Shown here in pieces: positions 46,116-53,530 of a DNA stretch of 64,000 bases; position 1 is the first letter of the stretch, and the number at the start of each line of letters is the position of its first letter. The translations under genes were made by a program, and so were the position numbers. The notes under the pieces were generated by a model that was not told where the DNA came from, searched no databases, and was given only the letters and a program-made list of their open reading frames with translations. The stretch comes from an uncultured Bacteroidales bacterium (GTDB lineage Bacteria > Bacteroidota > Bacteroidia > Bacteroidales > UBA3663): positions 1 through 64,000 of the forward strand of contig CAJOLH010000013.1 in NCBI GenBank assembly GCA_905235375.1, given 5' to 3'.

Positions 46116-46171
46116 GACGGAAATAAATTCGTAGTCCTCCATTGAGACCTAAGTTACTGGTTTGTATTATG

Positions 46172-46210
46172 AAAAAAAGTGGATGCATTGCTATAAAGCT
46201 ACACATCCAC
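46172..46210 (-). terminator. Terminator after asd
   Basis: On the minus strand GTGGATG pairs with CATCCAC around an inner hairpin and is followed by seven T. It is the best minus-strand terminator in the window and ends the asd transcript before the repeat array is reached from the other side. Confidence 0.8.
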
Positions 46211-46277
46211 TATTTCAATTTGTTTCGTTTATGGATTGCTACGAACTATTGTTTCTCGAATTATGCGACGAAGTTTC

Positions 46278-47287
46278 TTATTTGTTGAATCCGTTGTTGG
46301 CAATGAGCCACTCGGCAATCTGTACGGCATTGAGGGCAGCGCCTTTCTTGATCTGGTCGCCAACGAGCCAGAACGAGAGACCGTGGTCATCGGCCAGATC
46401 CTTGCGGATGCGGCCTACATAAACATCGTCCTTGCCGGCGAGGAAGAGGGGCATCGGGTACTCTTTCTTTTCGGGATTGTCCATGAGCTGTACGCCTTCG
46501 CCCTTGCGGATTGCCTCCTTGAAGTCCTCAATGCTCACTGGCTCCTCGGTCTCGACCCAAACGGCCTCGGAGTGGCTGCGAAGCGATGGGACACGCACAC
46601 AGGTGGCTGAGCAAAGTGCATCGGTGTGCATGATCTTGCGTGTCTCGTTGTACATCTTCATCTCCTCCTTGGTGTAGCCGTTCTCGGTGAAGACATCAAT
46701 CTGAGGAATGACGTTATAGGCAAGCTGATAGGCGAACTTCTCGACGGTGACAGGCTCACCGTTGAGCACTTGGCGATACTGTGTCTCCAGTTCCTTCATG
46801 GCTGCGGCTCCTGCACCTGATGCAGCTTGATAGGAAGCGACACGAATCTTCTTAATATGGCTGATGTTCTCGATGCACTGGAGAACCACAACCATCATGA
46901 TGGTGGTGCAGTTGGGATTGGCAATGATTCCCCTTGGTCGAACGAGCGCATCCTTGGCATTGCACTCGGGCACTACAAGGGGTACATCGGGATCCATGCG
47001 GAATGCCGAACTGTTGTCAATCATCACGGCGCCATACTTCGTGATGTCGGCTGCAAACTCCTTCGATGTGCCACCGCCTGCCGAAGTGAAGGCGATATCC
47101 ACGCCCTTGAAGTGTCGTGCTTCAGTTCCTTGACAACGATGTCCTTGCCACGGAAGTTATAGGTACGGCCTGCAGAACGGCTTGAACCGAACAGCAGAAG
47201 TTCATCGATAGGAAAGTTGCGTTCGTCGAGTACGCGAAGAAATTCCTGTCCCACGGCGCCACTGGCACCAACAATTGCTACTCTCAT
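46278..47287 (-). pseudogene. asd: Aspartate-semialdehyde dehydrogenase, interrupted by a -1 frameshift
   Basis: Asd makes aspartate semialdehyde for lysine/diaminopimelate, threonine and methionine. The first part (ATG 47287) reads [20 protein letters not shown] (NADP loop) up to KELKHD. The rest continues in another frame with [28 protein letters not shown] (catalytic Cys) and [16 protein letters not shown] (His). At about 47112-47117 the minus strand reads CACGACACTTCAAG, where one extra base (for example CACGACGACTTC) restores a single frame. All catalytic motifs are otherwise intact. As the product is normally essential for wall synthesis, a sequencing or assembly error is as likely as a true mutation. 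Confidence 0.88.
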
Positions 47288-47356
47288 TTCTTTTTCTAAT
47301 GATGATGTTATAATATTTTTATGCGCAAAGAGAAGAAAATGCGCAGAAAGTGGGCG

Positions 47357-47388
47357 CAAAGATACGCATTTTTATAGGTTCTGCCAAG
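47357..47388 (-). promoter_or_regulatory. Promoter of asd
   Basis: Minus-strand CTTG (47385-47388), 20 bases, TATCTTTG (47357-47364), about 70 bases before the ATG. The stretch 47389-47585 holds nothing I can identify. Confidence 0.75.
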
Positions 47389-47585
47389 AAAATGGAAAAT
47401 TTTTCGATTGAAAACCCGAGAAACGTGGCATTTTGCAATGTATATATGTGGGTTAGGCGGTGGGTTCGGTCGTTCGATATAATTAGTACGACGGAATAAC
47501 AGAATATCGGGATTCCTTGATTCGACCCTTTCTTTTTTTGTGAAGAAAAATGCCTTCCTATGCTTCGTATTTCAGGAAAAATAGT

Positions 47586-47593
47586 TATCTTTG
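47586..47593 (+). promoter_or_regulatory. -7 element of the MATE gene promoter
   Basis: TATCTTTG followed by CACCCGA, 39 bases before the ATG at 47632; the -33 match is poor. The ORF-track start at 47560 lies before it and is rejected. Confidence 0.65.
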
Positions 47594-47631
47594 CACCCGA
47601 GATTCATCTTTTTCACATAAGTCAGATAGCT

Positions 47632-49014
47632 ATGAACCGCGAGATACTTCGAATCGCCCTCCCCAGCATCATCACCAATATCACTGTGCCCTTGCTCGGC
47701 ATCGTGGACCTGGCTATCGTCGGCCACCTCAATAACGAGGCGGCTATCGGTGCCATCGCTGTCGGCGGATTGATCTTCAACATGGTCTATTGGCTTTTCA
47801 ACTTTCTCCGTATGGGTTCGAGCGGCCTTACTGCCCAGGCATACGGTCGGCGTGACATGGCTTCGATCCGAAAGGTGCTGCGTATGGGACTCACAGTTTC
47901 TCTGCTTTGCGGCATTGGTATCTTTGCCATCCAACGACCTATGGAGTGGGCTTCGCACATCATCATTGCTCCTACCGATCAGGTGTGGACTTTGGCGTTG
48001 CAGTATTTCCGTGTGCGAATATGGGCGGCACCTGCTGTCTTGGCACTCTTTGCAATGAACGGTTGGCTCGTGGGCAATCAGAACTCGCGCTTCCCCTTGT
48101 ATATTGCGGTGGGGCAGAACCTGCTGAACATTGCAGCCAGTTACCTGCTGGTCTTTCATGCCGGAATGGGAGTCAGGGGCGTCGCGCTGGGCACGGTGAT
48201 TGCCGAATATGCGGGTGTCACAGCCGCATTTTGCTGGTGTCGATATCAGATGAAGTTGTCAACAGAGTTATTCACAAAAATTGTTGATAAATCCCTTTCC
48301 GCAGGCTTTGAACAAGAGATTGTTGATAAAATAGGGGAATATGAACTGAGTTATCAACAGTTTTTCACCGTAAATAGGGATATCTTCTTCCGAACAATCT
48401 GCTTGATTGCAGTAACCACAGCCTTTACCGCATTCGGTGCCCGAATGGGTGACACCTTGCTTGCAGTGAATGCGTTGCTGATGCAACTCTTTACGCTGTT
48501 CAGTTATTTCAGCGATGGTTTTGCCTTGGCGGGAGAGGCTTTGGTCGGCAAATATTTCGGACTTGCCCAGGCATCGGGCGAAGGAGGCAAAGCGCGGGTG
48601 AATGATGTGGTGAAAAGGCTGTTCATCATGGGTGGCGTTGTGATGCTGCTCTTCACATTATTATATATTATGGCAGGAAAGGGCATCCTCGGCCTTTTGA
48701 CCGACGATACCCTTATCGTTGAGGCGGCAATGCCTTATCTGCCATGGGCGGCAGCCATACCGATCTGCGGCGTGGCGGCATTTATGTGGGATGGCATCTA
48801 CATTGGAGCAACAGAAACACGCGAGATGTTCTTTTCGCTGCTGCTCGGTACAATCTGTTTCTTTGTGATGCACTTTGCCTTAGGACATCTGCTGGCAGAT
48901 GCCAATGACGCCTTGTGGTGCAGTTTCCTGCTTTATCTTTTGATGCGTGGCGCTTATTTGGGCTTGCGCTGGAAAAGCATTATAGGAAATGCTTTACAGG
49001 CTCGCCAACGATAG
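47632..49014 (+). CDS. MATE-family efflux transporter (DinF-like)
   Basis: MATE proteins expel drugs or metabolites in exchange for cations. The 460-residue protein (ATG 47632) has twelve predicted helices with the family patterns LRIALPSIITNITVPLLGIVDLAIVGHL, FNFLRMGSSGLTAQAYGRRD, and FSYFSDGFALAGEALVGKYFGL in the second half. The cytoplasmic loop between the halves holds an extra stretch (STELFTKIVDKSLSAGFEQEIVDKIGEYELSYQQF) whose DNA contains five DnaA-box-like sequences. The end overlaps the convergent deoC gene by 35 bases. Confidence 0.9.
   Translation: MNREILRIALPSIITNITVPLLGIVDLAIVGHLNNEAAIGAIAVGGLIFNMVYWLFNFLRMGSSGLTAQAYGRRDMASIRKVLRMGLTVSLLCGIGIFAIQRPMEWASHIIIAPTDQVWTLALQYFRVRIWAAPAVLALFAMNGWLVGNQNSRFPLYIAVGQNLLNIAASYLLVFHAGMGVRGVALGTVIAEYAGVTAAFCWCRYQMKLSTELFTKIVDKSLSAGFEQEIVDKIGEYELSYQQFFTVNRDIFFRTICLIAVTTAFTAFGARMGDTLLAVNALLMQLFTLFSYFSDGFALAGEALVGKYFGLAQASGEGGKARVNDVVKRLFIMGGVVMLLFTLLYIMAGKGILGLLTDDTLIVEAAMPYLPWAAAIPICGVAAFMWDGIYIGATETREMFFSLLLGTICFFVMHFALGHLLADANDALWCSFLLYLLMRGAYLGLRWKSIIGNALQARQR
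48256..48359. other. Cluster of five DnaA-box-like nonamers inside the MATE gene
   Basis: TTGTCAACA (48256), TTATTCACA (48268, matches TTATNCACA), TTATCAACA on the minus strand (48282-48290 and 48321-48329) and TTATCAACA on the plus strand (48351) lie within 104 bases. They are in the coding sequence of a poorly conserved loop. Confidence 0.45.
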
Positions 49015-49867
49015 CAGAAAGCAGATTGTTGGCAGCGCTTGATGCGCCGATGCGGTAAAGGTCCTTGGTGAGCCATTCGTCACCAAGCACGGCCTTGACG
49101 ATGCTGTAATAGATGACGGCATCCTCGGGCGTGCGCACACCGCCAGCCACCTTGAATCCGACCTTGTTGCCTGTCTGCTCATAATATGCCTTGATCATCT
49201 TGCACATCACGAGGGCGGCTTCGGGCGTGGCGGCTACGCTGATCTTGCCTGTCGATGTCTTGATGAAGTCGGCACCAGAGTACATGGCGAGGATGGATGC
49301 CTTGGCGATGAGCGAAGCGCTCTTGAGGGCGCCGGTTTCGAGAATGACTTTGAAGAGCTTGTCGCGGCAGGCTGCCTTACATTCCTGGATGGTGTCGCAC
49401 ATCTCTTCGTAGTTGCCTGAAAGCATTTGGCCTACGTTGATGACGATGTCCACTTCGTCGGCTCCACCAGCCAGGGCGAGGGAGATTTCTGCCACCTTGA
49501 TTTCGTCGAACGTCTGGCTGGAGGGGAATCCTCCGGCTACGACTGTTGTATCGACTTCGGAAACATCGAGGTTGGTGGAAACCACTTCTGCAAAGTTGGG
49601 ATAGACGCAGATGGAGGCGACGTTGTCAAGTTCGGGATATTTCTCCTCGAAGTCGTTGACGCGCTTGGTGAACTCCGTGATGCGTTCCTCGTTGTCGGTG
49701 GGGTTGAGGCTGGTGAGGTCGATGCAGCCGAGACTGAACTTGAGAACGTCGATGGTGTTGTTGGCATCATAGTTCTCGGTGACTATCTGCTTCACCTCGT
49801 TTGCGATCTCCTCGTCACTGAGGTTCACGTCGTACTTGCTGAGGGTGTCAAGATATTTGTCTTTCAT
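48980..49867 (-). CDS. deoC: Deoxyribose-phosphate aldolase
   Basis: DeoC splits 2-deoxyribose 5-phosphate into glyceraldehyde 3-phosphate and acetaldehyde in deoxynucleoside catabolism. The 295-residue protein has an N-terminal extension compared with E. coli DeoC, then a TIM barrel with VDIVINVG, KVILETGALKSA, FIKTSTGKISVAATPEA (Schiff-base Lys) and VGFKVAGGVRTPEDA (second essential Lys). Its 3' end overlaps the MATE gene by 35 bases in convergent orientation. Upstream on the same strand are a small membrane protein gene and dtd. Confidence 0.94.
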   Translation of the reverse strand: MKDKYLDTLSKYDVNLSDEEIANEVKQIVTENYDANNTIDVLKFSLGCIDLTSLNPTDNEERITEFTKRVNDFEEKYPELDNVASICVYPNFAEVVSTNLDVSEVDTTVVAGGFPSSQTFDEIKVAEISLALAGGADEVDIVINVGQMLSGNYEEMCDTIQECKAACRDKLFKVILETGALKSASLIAKASILAMYSGADFIKTSTGKISVAATPEAALVMCKMIKAYYEQTGNKVGFKVAGGVRTPEDAVIYYSIVKAVLGDEWLTKDLYRIGASSAANNLLSAIVGEPVKHFL

Positions 49868-49893
49868 AAATAAAAAGTATTAATTGTTGCTGG

Positions 49894-50154
49894 TTATTGC
49901 ACTGCCTGGCCAATCAAGATGCAAAGTGTAGTCCATGCTGCCAATCCAAGCATAACGAGAATAACAATGTTCATGTCCCTGAATTCTTTCCAATGCAGCA
50001 GCATATAGATTATTTGGAGCGCAATTATGCCTACGCCTGCCTTTTTGATATAATCGGCGGCAGTCCAACTGGTGAGGTCACGGATGATCGAACCGAGAAA
50101 ATAAAGGAAAAAACCGGCAGTTTGAACTATCTGAAGTTTTTCTGGGCGTGTCAT
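49894..50154 (-). CDS. Hypothetical small membrane protein
   Basis: The 86-residue protein has three hydrophobic segments (about residues 9-28, 35-52 and 60-84) separated by short basic loops (WTAADYIKKAG; HWKEFRD). No conserved motif is recognised. It lies 26 bases upstream of deoC and 50 bases downstream of dtd on the same strand. In related genomes, as I recall, a MazG-type pyrophosphohydrolase gene often stands here, so this may be a replacement. No function is assigned. Confidence 0.6.
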   Translation of the reverse strand: MTRPEKLQIVQTAGFFLYFLGSIIRDLTSWTAADYIKKAGVGIIALQIIYMLLHWKEFRDMNIVILVMLGLAAWTTLCILIGQAVQ

Positions 50155-50204
50155 ATTATAAAAATGCTGGCGAGGTTTGTAAAAATAGTTAGCTTGGCCT
50201 GTGG

Positions 50205-50657
50205 TTATTCCTTGTTCTTACTGTCGATGAGGATGGTGACGGGACCATCGTTGACCAGTTCGACCTGCATATTGGCACCGAAGACACCTGTGGCAACAGA
50301 TTGACCGAGACCTTGTTCGATGGCTTGGACAAACTTCTCGTAGAGCGGCACGGCTATATCGCGCCCTGCGGCACGGATGTAGGCTGGACGGTTACCTTTG
50401 GCGGTGAGTGCATGGAGGGTGAACTGCGAGACGATGCACACTTCGCCTCCGACATCCTTCACCGAGCGGTTCATTACGCCACGCTCATCGTCGAAGATGC
50501 GAAGCGCCAGTAGTTTGTGTGCCATCCAGTCGATGTCCTCCTGCGTGTCGGCAGTCTCAAAGCCTACGAGCACGAGCAGACCTTGGCCGATTTGGCAGCG
50601 CAATTCACCTTCGATGGTTACTGAGGCACGGCTGACACGTTGGGTGACGGTTCTCAT
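50205..50657 (-). CDS. dtd: D-aminoacyl-tRNA deacylase
   Basis: DTD removes D-amino acids wrongly attached to tRNA. The 150-residue protein starts MRTVTQRVSRASVTIEG and has the catalytic SQFTLHA motif (about 77-83) and the Gly-cisPro motif NDGPVTI near the C-terminus. Length is normal. Its ATG overlaps the yqeY stop codon in the ATGA configuration, which implies translational coupling. Confidence 0.95.
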   Translation of the reverse strand: MRTVTQRVSRASVTIEGELRCQIGQGLLVLVGFETADTQEDIDWMAHKLLALRIFDDERGVMNRSVKDVGGEVCIVSQFTLHALTAKGNRPAYIRAAGRDIAVPLYEKFVQAIEQGLGQSVATGVFGANMQVELVNDGPVTILIDSKNKE

Positions 50658-51112
50658 CCGAGTTTGCTGAGCAGGTCCTTCACTGCTGCTGAGATAGCCT
50701 TGCCGTCGGCCATGCCTGCGAGTTTGGCGGTGGCAGCCTTCATCACGCGACCCATGTCCTTGGGGCTTGTGGCACCCACTTCGGCTATTACGGCCTTGAT
50801 CTTTTCGCTGATCTCTTCGGGAGTGAGTGCCTTGGGCAGGAACTCCTCCATTACCTTCACCTGAGCCAGCTCCTCGTCGGCAAGGTCCTGACGGCCTCCG
50901 GCAATGAACTGCTCGGCGGCGTCCTTGCCTTTCTTCACCATCTTGGCGATGATCTTGAGGGCTTCGCTGTCGGAGAGTTCGCCATTGGCGCCTCCTGCGG
51001 TCTTGGCCTCAATAAATTCTTTCTTCACATTTCGGAGCGTATCGCGACGCACTGCATCGCGTTCCTTCATGGCATTCTTGATGCCTTCGCTGATTTGATC
51101 AAACAGATTCAT
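50654..51112 (-). CDS. GatB/YqeY-domain protein
   Basis: YqeY proteins share the tRNA-binding tail domain of GatB; their role is unclear, perhaps linked to tRNA amidation. The 152-residue protein (ATG 51112) has the standard start NLFDQISEGIKNAMKERDAVRRDTLRNVKKEFIEAK, then MVKKGKDAAEQFIAGGRQDLADEELAQVKVMEEFLPKALTPEEI and the terminal GRVMKAATAKLAGMADGKAISAAVKDLL. The track start at 51214 runs through an 11-bp tandem repeat in the leader and is rejected. Confidence 0.92.
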   Translation of the reverse strand: MNLFDQISEGIKNAMKERDAVRRDTLRNVKKEFIEAKTAGGANGELSDSEALKIIAKMVKKGKDAAEQFIAGGRQDLADEELAQVKVMEEFLPKALTPEEISEKIKAVIAEVGATSPKDMGRVMKAATAKLAGMADGKAISAAVKDLLSKLG

Positions 51113-51130
51113 AATTTTAATATTTAATAA

Positions 51131-51210
51131 GGGTAGTAAAAGAGTAGTAAAAGGGTAGTAAAAGAGTAGTAAAAGGGTAGTAAAAGGGTAGTAAAAGGGT
51201 AGTAAAAGGG
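51131..51210. repeat. 11-bp tandem repeat in the yqeY leader
   Basis: Seven full copies of GGGTAGTAAAA (two copies carry GAG instead of GGG) plus a partial GGG. The array lies between the promoter at 51274-51305 and the yqeY ATG, so it is transcribed as repeated CCCUUUUACUA. Confidence 0.9.
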
Positions 51211-51273
51211 ACATTGCCCAATGTTGCGTTGTTCATTGTCCGCTTGCATTTCGGGTTTGGTCGAAATGCGTTG

Positions 51274-51305
51274 CAAAGGTAGGGATAAATTCTGAGAAAT
51301 GCAAA
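51274..51305 (-). promoter_or_regulatory. Promoter of yqeY-dtd
   Basis: Minus-strand TTTG (51302-51305), 20 bases, TACCTTTG (51274-51281). The leader would be about 155 bases, half of it tandem repeat. Confidence 0.8.
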
Positions 51306-51393
51306 TTTTGTCACCTAAAAGATGCAAAAAAGGGAGGAAAATCGCCGTTGCTGCTTTGTTTAAGCGAAAAAACTTCATTTTTCTGTTGAAAAA

Positions 51394-51425
51394 TTTGGCA
51401 ATTTCGGCAAAAGTCATTATCTTTG
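51394..51425 (+). promoter_or_regulatory. Promoter of the tRNA-His/tRNA-Glu unit
   Basis: TTTG (51394-51397), 20 bases, TATCTTTG (51418-51425), a full match 29 bases before tRNA-His. Confidence 0.85.
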
Positions 51426-51453
51426 CACCCGCTAATCAAGTTTTAGCCTACAT

Positions 51454-51528
51454 GGTGGGTATAGTTCAGTTGGTTAGAGCGACAGATTGTGGTTCTGTAT
51501 GTCGTGGGTTCGAATCCCACTACCCACC
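51454..51528 (+). tRNA. tRNA-His(GTG)
   Basis: Acceptor GTGGGTA pairs with TACCCAC, with the extra G-1 (51454) opposite C73 that marks tRNA-His. The anticodon stem ACAGA/TCTGT encloses TTGTGGT with anticodon GTG. The full CCA is not encoded. Confidence 0.95.
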
Positions 51529-51549
51529 CAACTTTTTCAAGGTTTCCCT

Positions 51550-51621
51550 GGCGCTTTCATCTAGCGGTTAGGATACCGGCCTCTCACGCCGGGTACACGG
51601 GTTCGAGTCCCGTAGGCGCTA
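51550..51621 (+). tRNA. tRNA-Glu(CTC)
   Basis: Acceptor GGCGCTT pairs with AGGCGCT (G1-U72 wobble), discriminator A, no encoded CCA. The anticodon stem CCGGC/GCCGG encloses CTCTCAC with anticodon CTC. T-arm ACGGGTTCGAGTCCCGT. Confidence 0.93.
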
Positions 51622-51625
51622 CGTA

Positions 51626-51658
51626 AGACCAATCATCGAAAGGTGGTTGGTCTGTTTC
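51626..51658 (+). terminator. Terminator of the tRNA unit
   Basis: AGACCAATCATC and GGTGGTTGGTCT pair around GAAA and are followed by GTTTC. It touches the end of the convergent AraC gene. Confidence 0.7.
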
Positions 51659-52610
51659 ATTGTCTCTCCTTGTTGCGCTTCAGCACGTCGGTGGGTGATT
51701 CGTTGAACTGCTCCTTGTAGCACTTCGCAAAATAGCTTGGCGACGAGAACCCAACTTCGTAGGCAATCTCTGAGACGGTCTTGTCGCTCTCATGCAGCAA
51801 TCGGTCGGCTGTTCTCAGACGGATGAGGCGGATGAGTTCGATGGGCGACTTGCCGGTGATTGTCTTGCATTTGCGATAGAGCTGTACTCGACTCATATTG
51901 AACTCCTTGCTCAGCTGCTGGATGTCGAGGTTGTCATTACTGATATTCTCAGTGACGAAGCTTTGAAAGTGGTTGTAGAAATTGCGGCCAGGACTCCCGC
52001 TTGCAGCGCGTGTCGTCTTCCTGTAGATGTCTCTTTCGGCATCGATAAGCGGTGTCAGGCTGCTGCGCCGTTTTAGGCCGTCGGATGCGATGAATGTGCG
52101 CTGCGCCGACTGGCGGTCAGCGTCATAAGGGCGTTCGCTATCTTTCATGAGATCGTCCTGTAGGATGCTGAGCACCTTGTCGGCCAGTATCCCAAGTTCA
52201 TTGGTCTGTTGGACCATCCGTCCCATCAGTTCCTTCTGCCTTTCGGTGAGACCGCCCTCCTCCAGCATGGTCTGGATTGGTTCGGTAATCAGGGCGAACG
52301 ATGTTCGGAAACTCTGACTGGCATTTGCGAAGAGTGTCAGCTTGGCTTGTGCGGCTTCTTCGATTTCCTTGCGAAGCTTGGCGCGTTGCCGCATGGTCCA
52401 AATGACATAGGTCGCAAAGCCGATAATCAATGCTGCCAAGATGATTGCAGCCAGCACGAGCAGATGGAGCAGTTGGGAATCCAGATACCTGCAATCGTCG
52501 TGAATGATTTGTGATACGTCGATTGAAAACGTCTTGTCCTGGCATGCGGTGAATAGGAATAATGTAATTAATAGGATGAAGGTCTTTAGCATATTGTACA
52601 TTCGAGGCAT
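51657..52610 (-). CDS. Membrane-anchored AraC-type regulator (mini-HTCS-like)
   Basis: The 317-residue protein starts with a lipoprotein-like or uncleaved signal (MLKTFILLITLFLFTAC), has a membrane helix (about 48-72), then AKLTLFANASQSFRTSFALITEPIQTMLEEGGLTERQKELMGRMVQQTNEL (about 92-140). This resembles the HisKA segment of hybrid two-component regulators, but the phospho-accepting His of the usual SHELRTP is replaced by SQSFRTS. ATPase and receiver domains are missing. The C-terminus (about 210-315) is a complete AraC double HTH (LSKEFNMSRVQLYRKCKTITGKSPIELIRLIRLRTADRLL ... ISEIAYEVGFSSPSYFAKCYKEQF-type). ATG at 52592 is an alternative start. It follows the HhH gene by 26 bases. Confidence 0.82.
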   Translation of the reverse strand: MPRMYNMLKTFILLITLFLFTACQDKTFSIDVSQIIHDDCRYLDSQLLHLLVLAAIILAALIIGFATYVIWTMRQRAKLRKEIEEAAQAKLTLFANASQSFRTSFALITEPIQTMLEEGGLTERQKELMGRMVQQTNELGILADKVLSILQDDLMKDSERPYDADRQSAQRTFIASDGLKRRSSLTPLIDAERDIYRKTTRAASGSPGRNFYNHFQSFVTENISNDNLDIQQLSKEFNMSRVQLYRKCKTITGKSPIELIRLIRLRTADRLLHESDKTVSEIAYEVGFSSPSYFAKCYKEQFNESPTDVLKRNKERQ

Positions 52611-52636
52611 TTTCGCAAGTTCTTGCTTTGTGATGT

Positions 52637-53431
52637 TTATTCAAAAGAGAGATAAGGGAGAATCTTTTGGATCTGCTCAGTAGTGAATGTGTTGAGCTGC
52701 TGGAATTCGACGATTGACGACAATCGCTTATGGCGTGTGCGGTAACGAACGATTTCGACTGCCTGCTCGTAAGAGATGTATGGATGGCGTTGCAGTTCGG
52801 AAACCGTTGCATCATTGATATGAATGAGCCTGAGTCGGTTGGCATCGGCTGTGAACCAGCATCTACACCATTCTTCCATGTAATCTTTCGCTGCATCCCA
52901 GGTAAGGAATTCCTCCAGTTGTCGCGTGTCGTAGAATCCTCCATAGCGTTGGCGGTACTTGAGTATCACCGAAGCTGTGCGTGCAGCAATGCCTGGAATT
53001 CGGATGAGGGTCAGGCTATCGATAGTGTTAAGGTCAAAGAGGTGAGGCTCGGTGAATTTTCGTGGGCGTTGATCCTTCTCTGTCGTAGCAGCTGCAGCAG
53101 CTGTTGCCTCGACGTTGCTTGGCTCGTCCGTCACGGGTTCTTGCTTGGGTGCTGCGATTTCCTGACGGGAGTAGGAATGATTGCGGCGTTGGTAGGTGCG
53201 ATTGTTGTGCTGGTTGCTTGAGCTGTAGCGATGGGCAGGAGAGGGGGAAATCTGCAATCTTGTGGTGTCGGCAAGCAGCTGGGCCACTTGTGCTTCGAGC
53301 ACTTCGATACGCTCCTCCTGCTTGTGCATTGTGACGAAGAATCGCGCCACACTGATGCTGATCAGGAAAATGATGAACATCGCAAGGCTGCGTTGTATGT
53401 AGGGAGGTATGTGTTTATTATTTCCGGCCAT
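52637..53431 (-). CDS. Membrane protein with tandem helix-hairpin-helix motifs (ComEA-like)
   Basis: The 264-residue protein has one N-terminal membrane helix (about 14-34), a short coiled stretch (EERIEVLEAQVAQLLADT), a low-complexity Ser/Asn/Arg/Gln and Ala-rich linker (about 60-130), and a C-terminal region with two HhH-type units. These are FDLNTIDSLTLIRIPGIAARTASVILKYRQRYGGFYDTRQLEEF and HINDATVSELQRHPYISYEQAVEIVRYRTRHKRLSSIVEF. ComEA-type proteins bind DNA during uptake, so this may be a periplasmic DNA-binding protein, but a competence role is not shown here. The AraC gene follows on the same strand. Confidence 0.8.
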   Translation of the reverse strand: MAGNNKHIPPYIQRSLAMFIIFLISISVARFFVTMHKQEERIEVLEAQVAQLLADTTRLQISPSPAHRYSSSNQHNNRTYQRRNHSYSRQEIAAPKQEPVTDEPSNVEATAAAAATTEKDQRPRKFTEPHLFDLNTIDSLTLIRIPGIAARTASVILKYRQRYGGFYDTRQLEEFLTWDAAKDYMEEWCRCWFTADANRLRLIHINDATVSELQRHPYISYEQAVEIVRYRTRHKRLSSIVEFQQLNTFTTEQIQKILPYLSFE

Positions 53432-53456
53432 TGTCTTTTTTTCGTTCGTGAAGGGA

Positions 53457-53505
53457 CGAAAATTGCCAAATGGGATACTTGTGCGTGCACCCCATTCGGC
53501 AATTT
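53457..53505 (-). terminator. Terminator after the glycogen cluster
   Basis: AAATTGCC(A)AATGGG pairs with CCCATT(C)GGCAATTT (one mismatch) around a 16-base loop; on the minus strand TTTTCG follows. It lies 26 bases after the GH57 stop. Confidence 0.7.
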
Positions 53506-53530
53506 ATAGAAGTGTGTTTAGGTCAGAGCG

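Noticed and set aside
45648-46145. 165-codon ORF with 14-residue repeats (RITNFGQERLCSYR type)
   Set aside because: A 42-bp repeat without a stop is open over its whole length in any case, and other frames are open too. There is no promoter or ribosome-binding signal, the Cys/Arg/Gln-rich composition is unlike a real protein, and the changes between units follow base pairing rather than amino-acid similarity.
51124-51417. ORFs encoding repeated FYYPFTTLLL-like peptides upstream of yqeY
   Set aside because: They translate the 11-bp tandem repeat; the yqeY start is fixed by homology at 51112, and no independent start signal exists.
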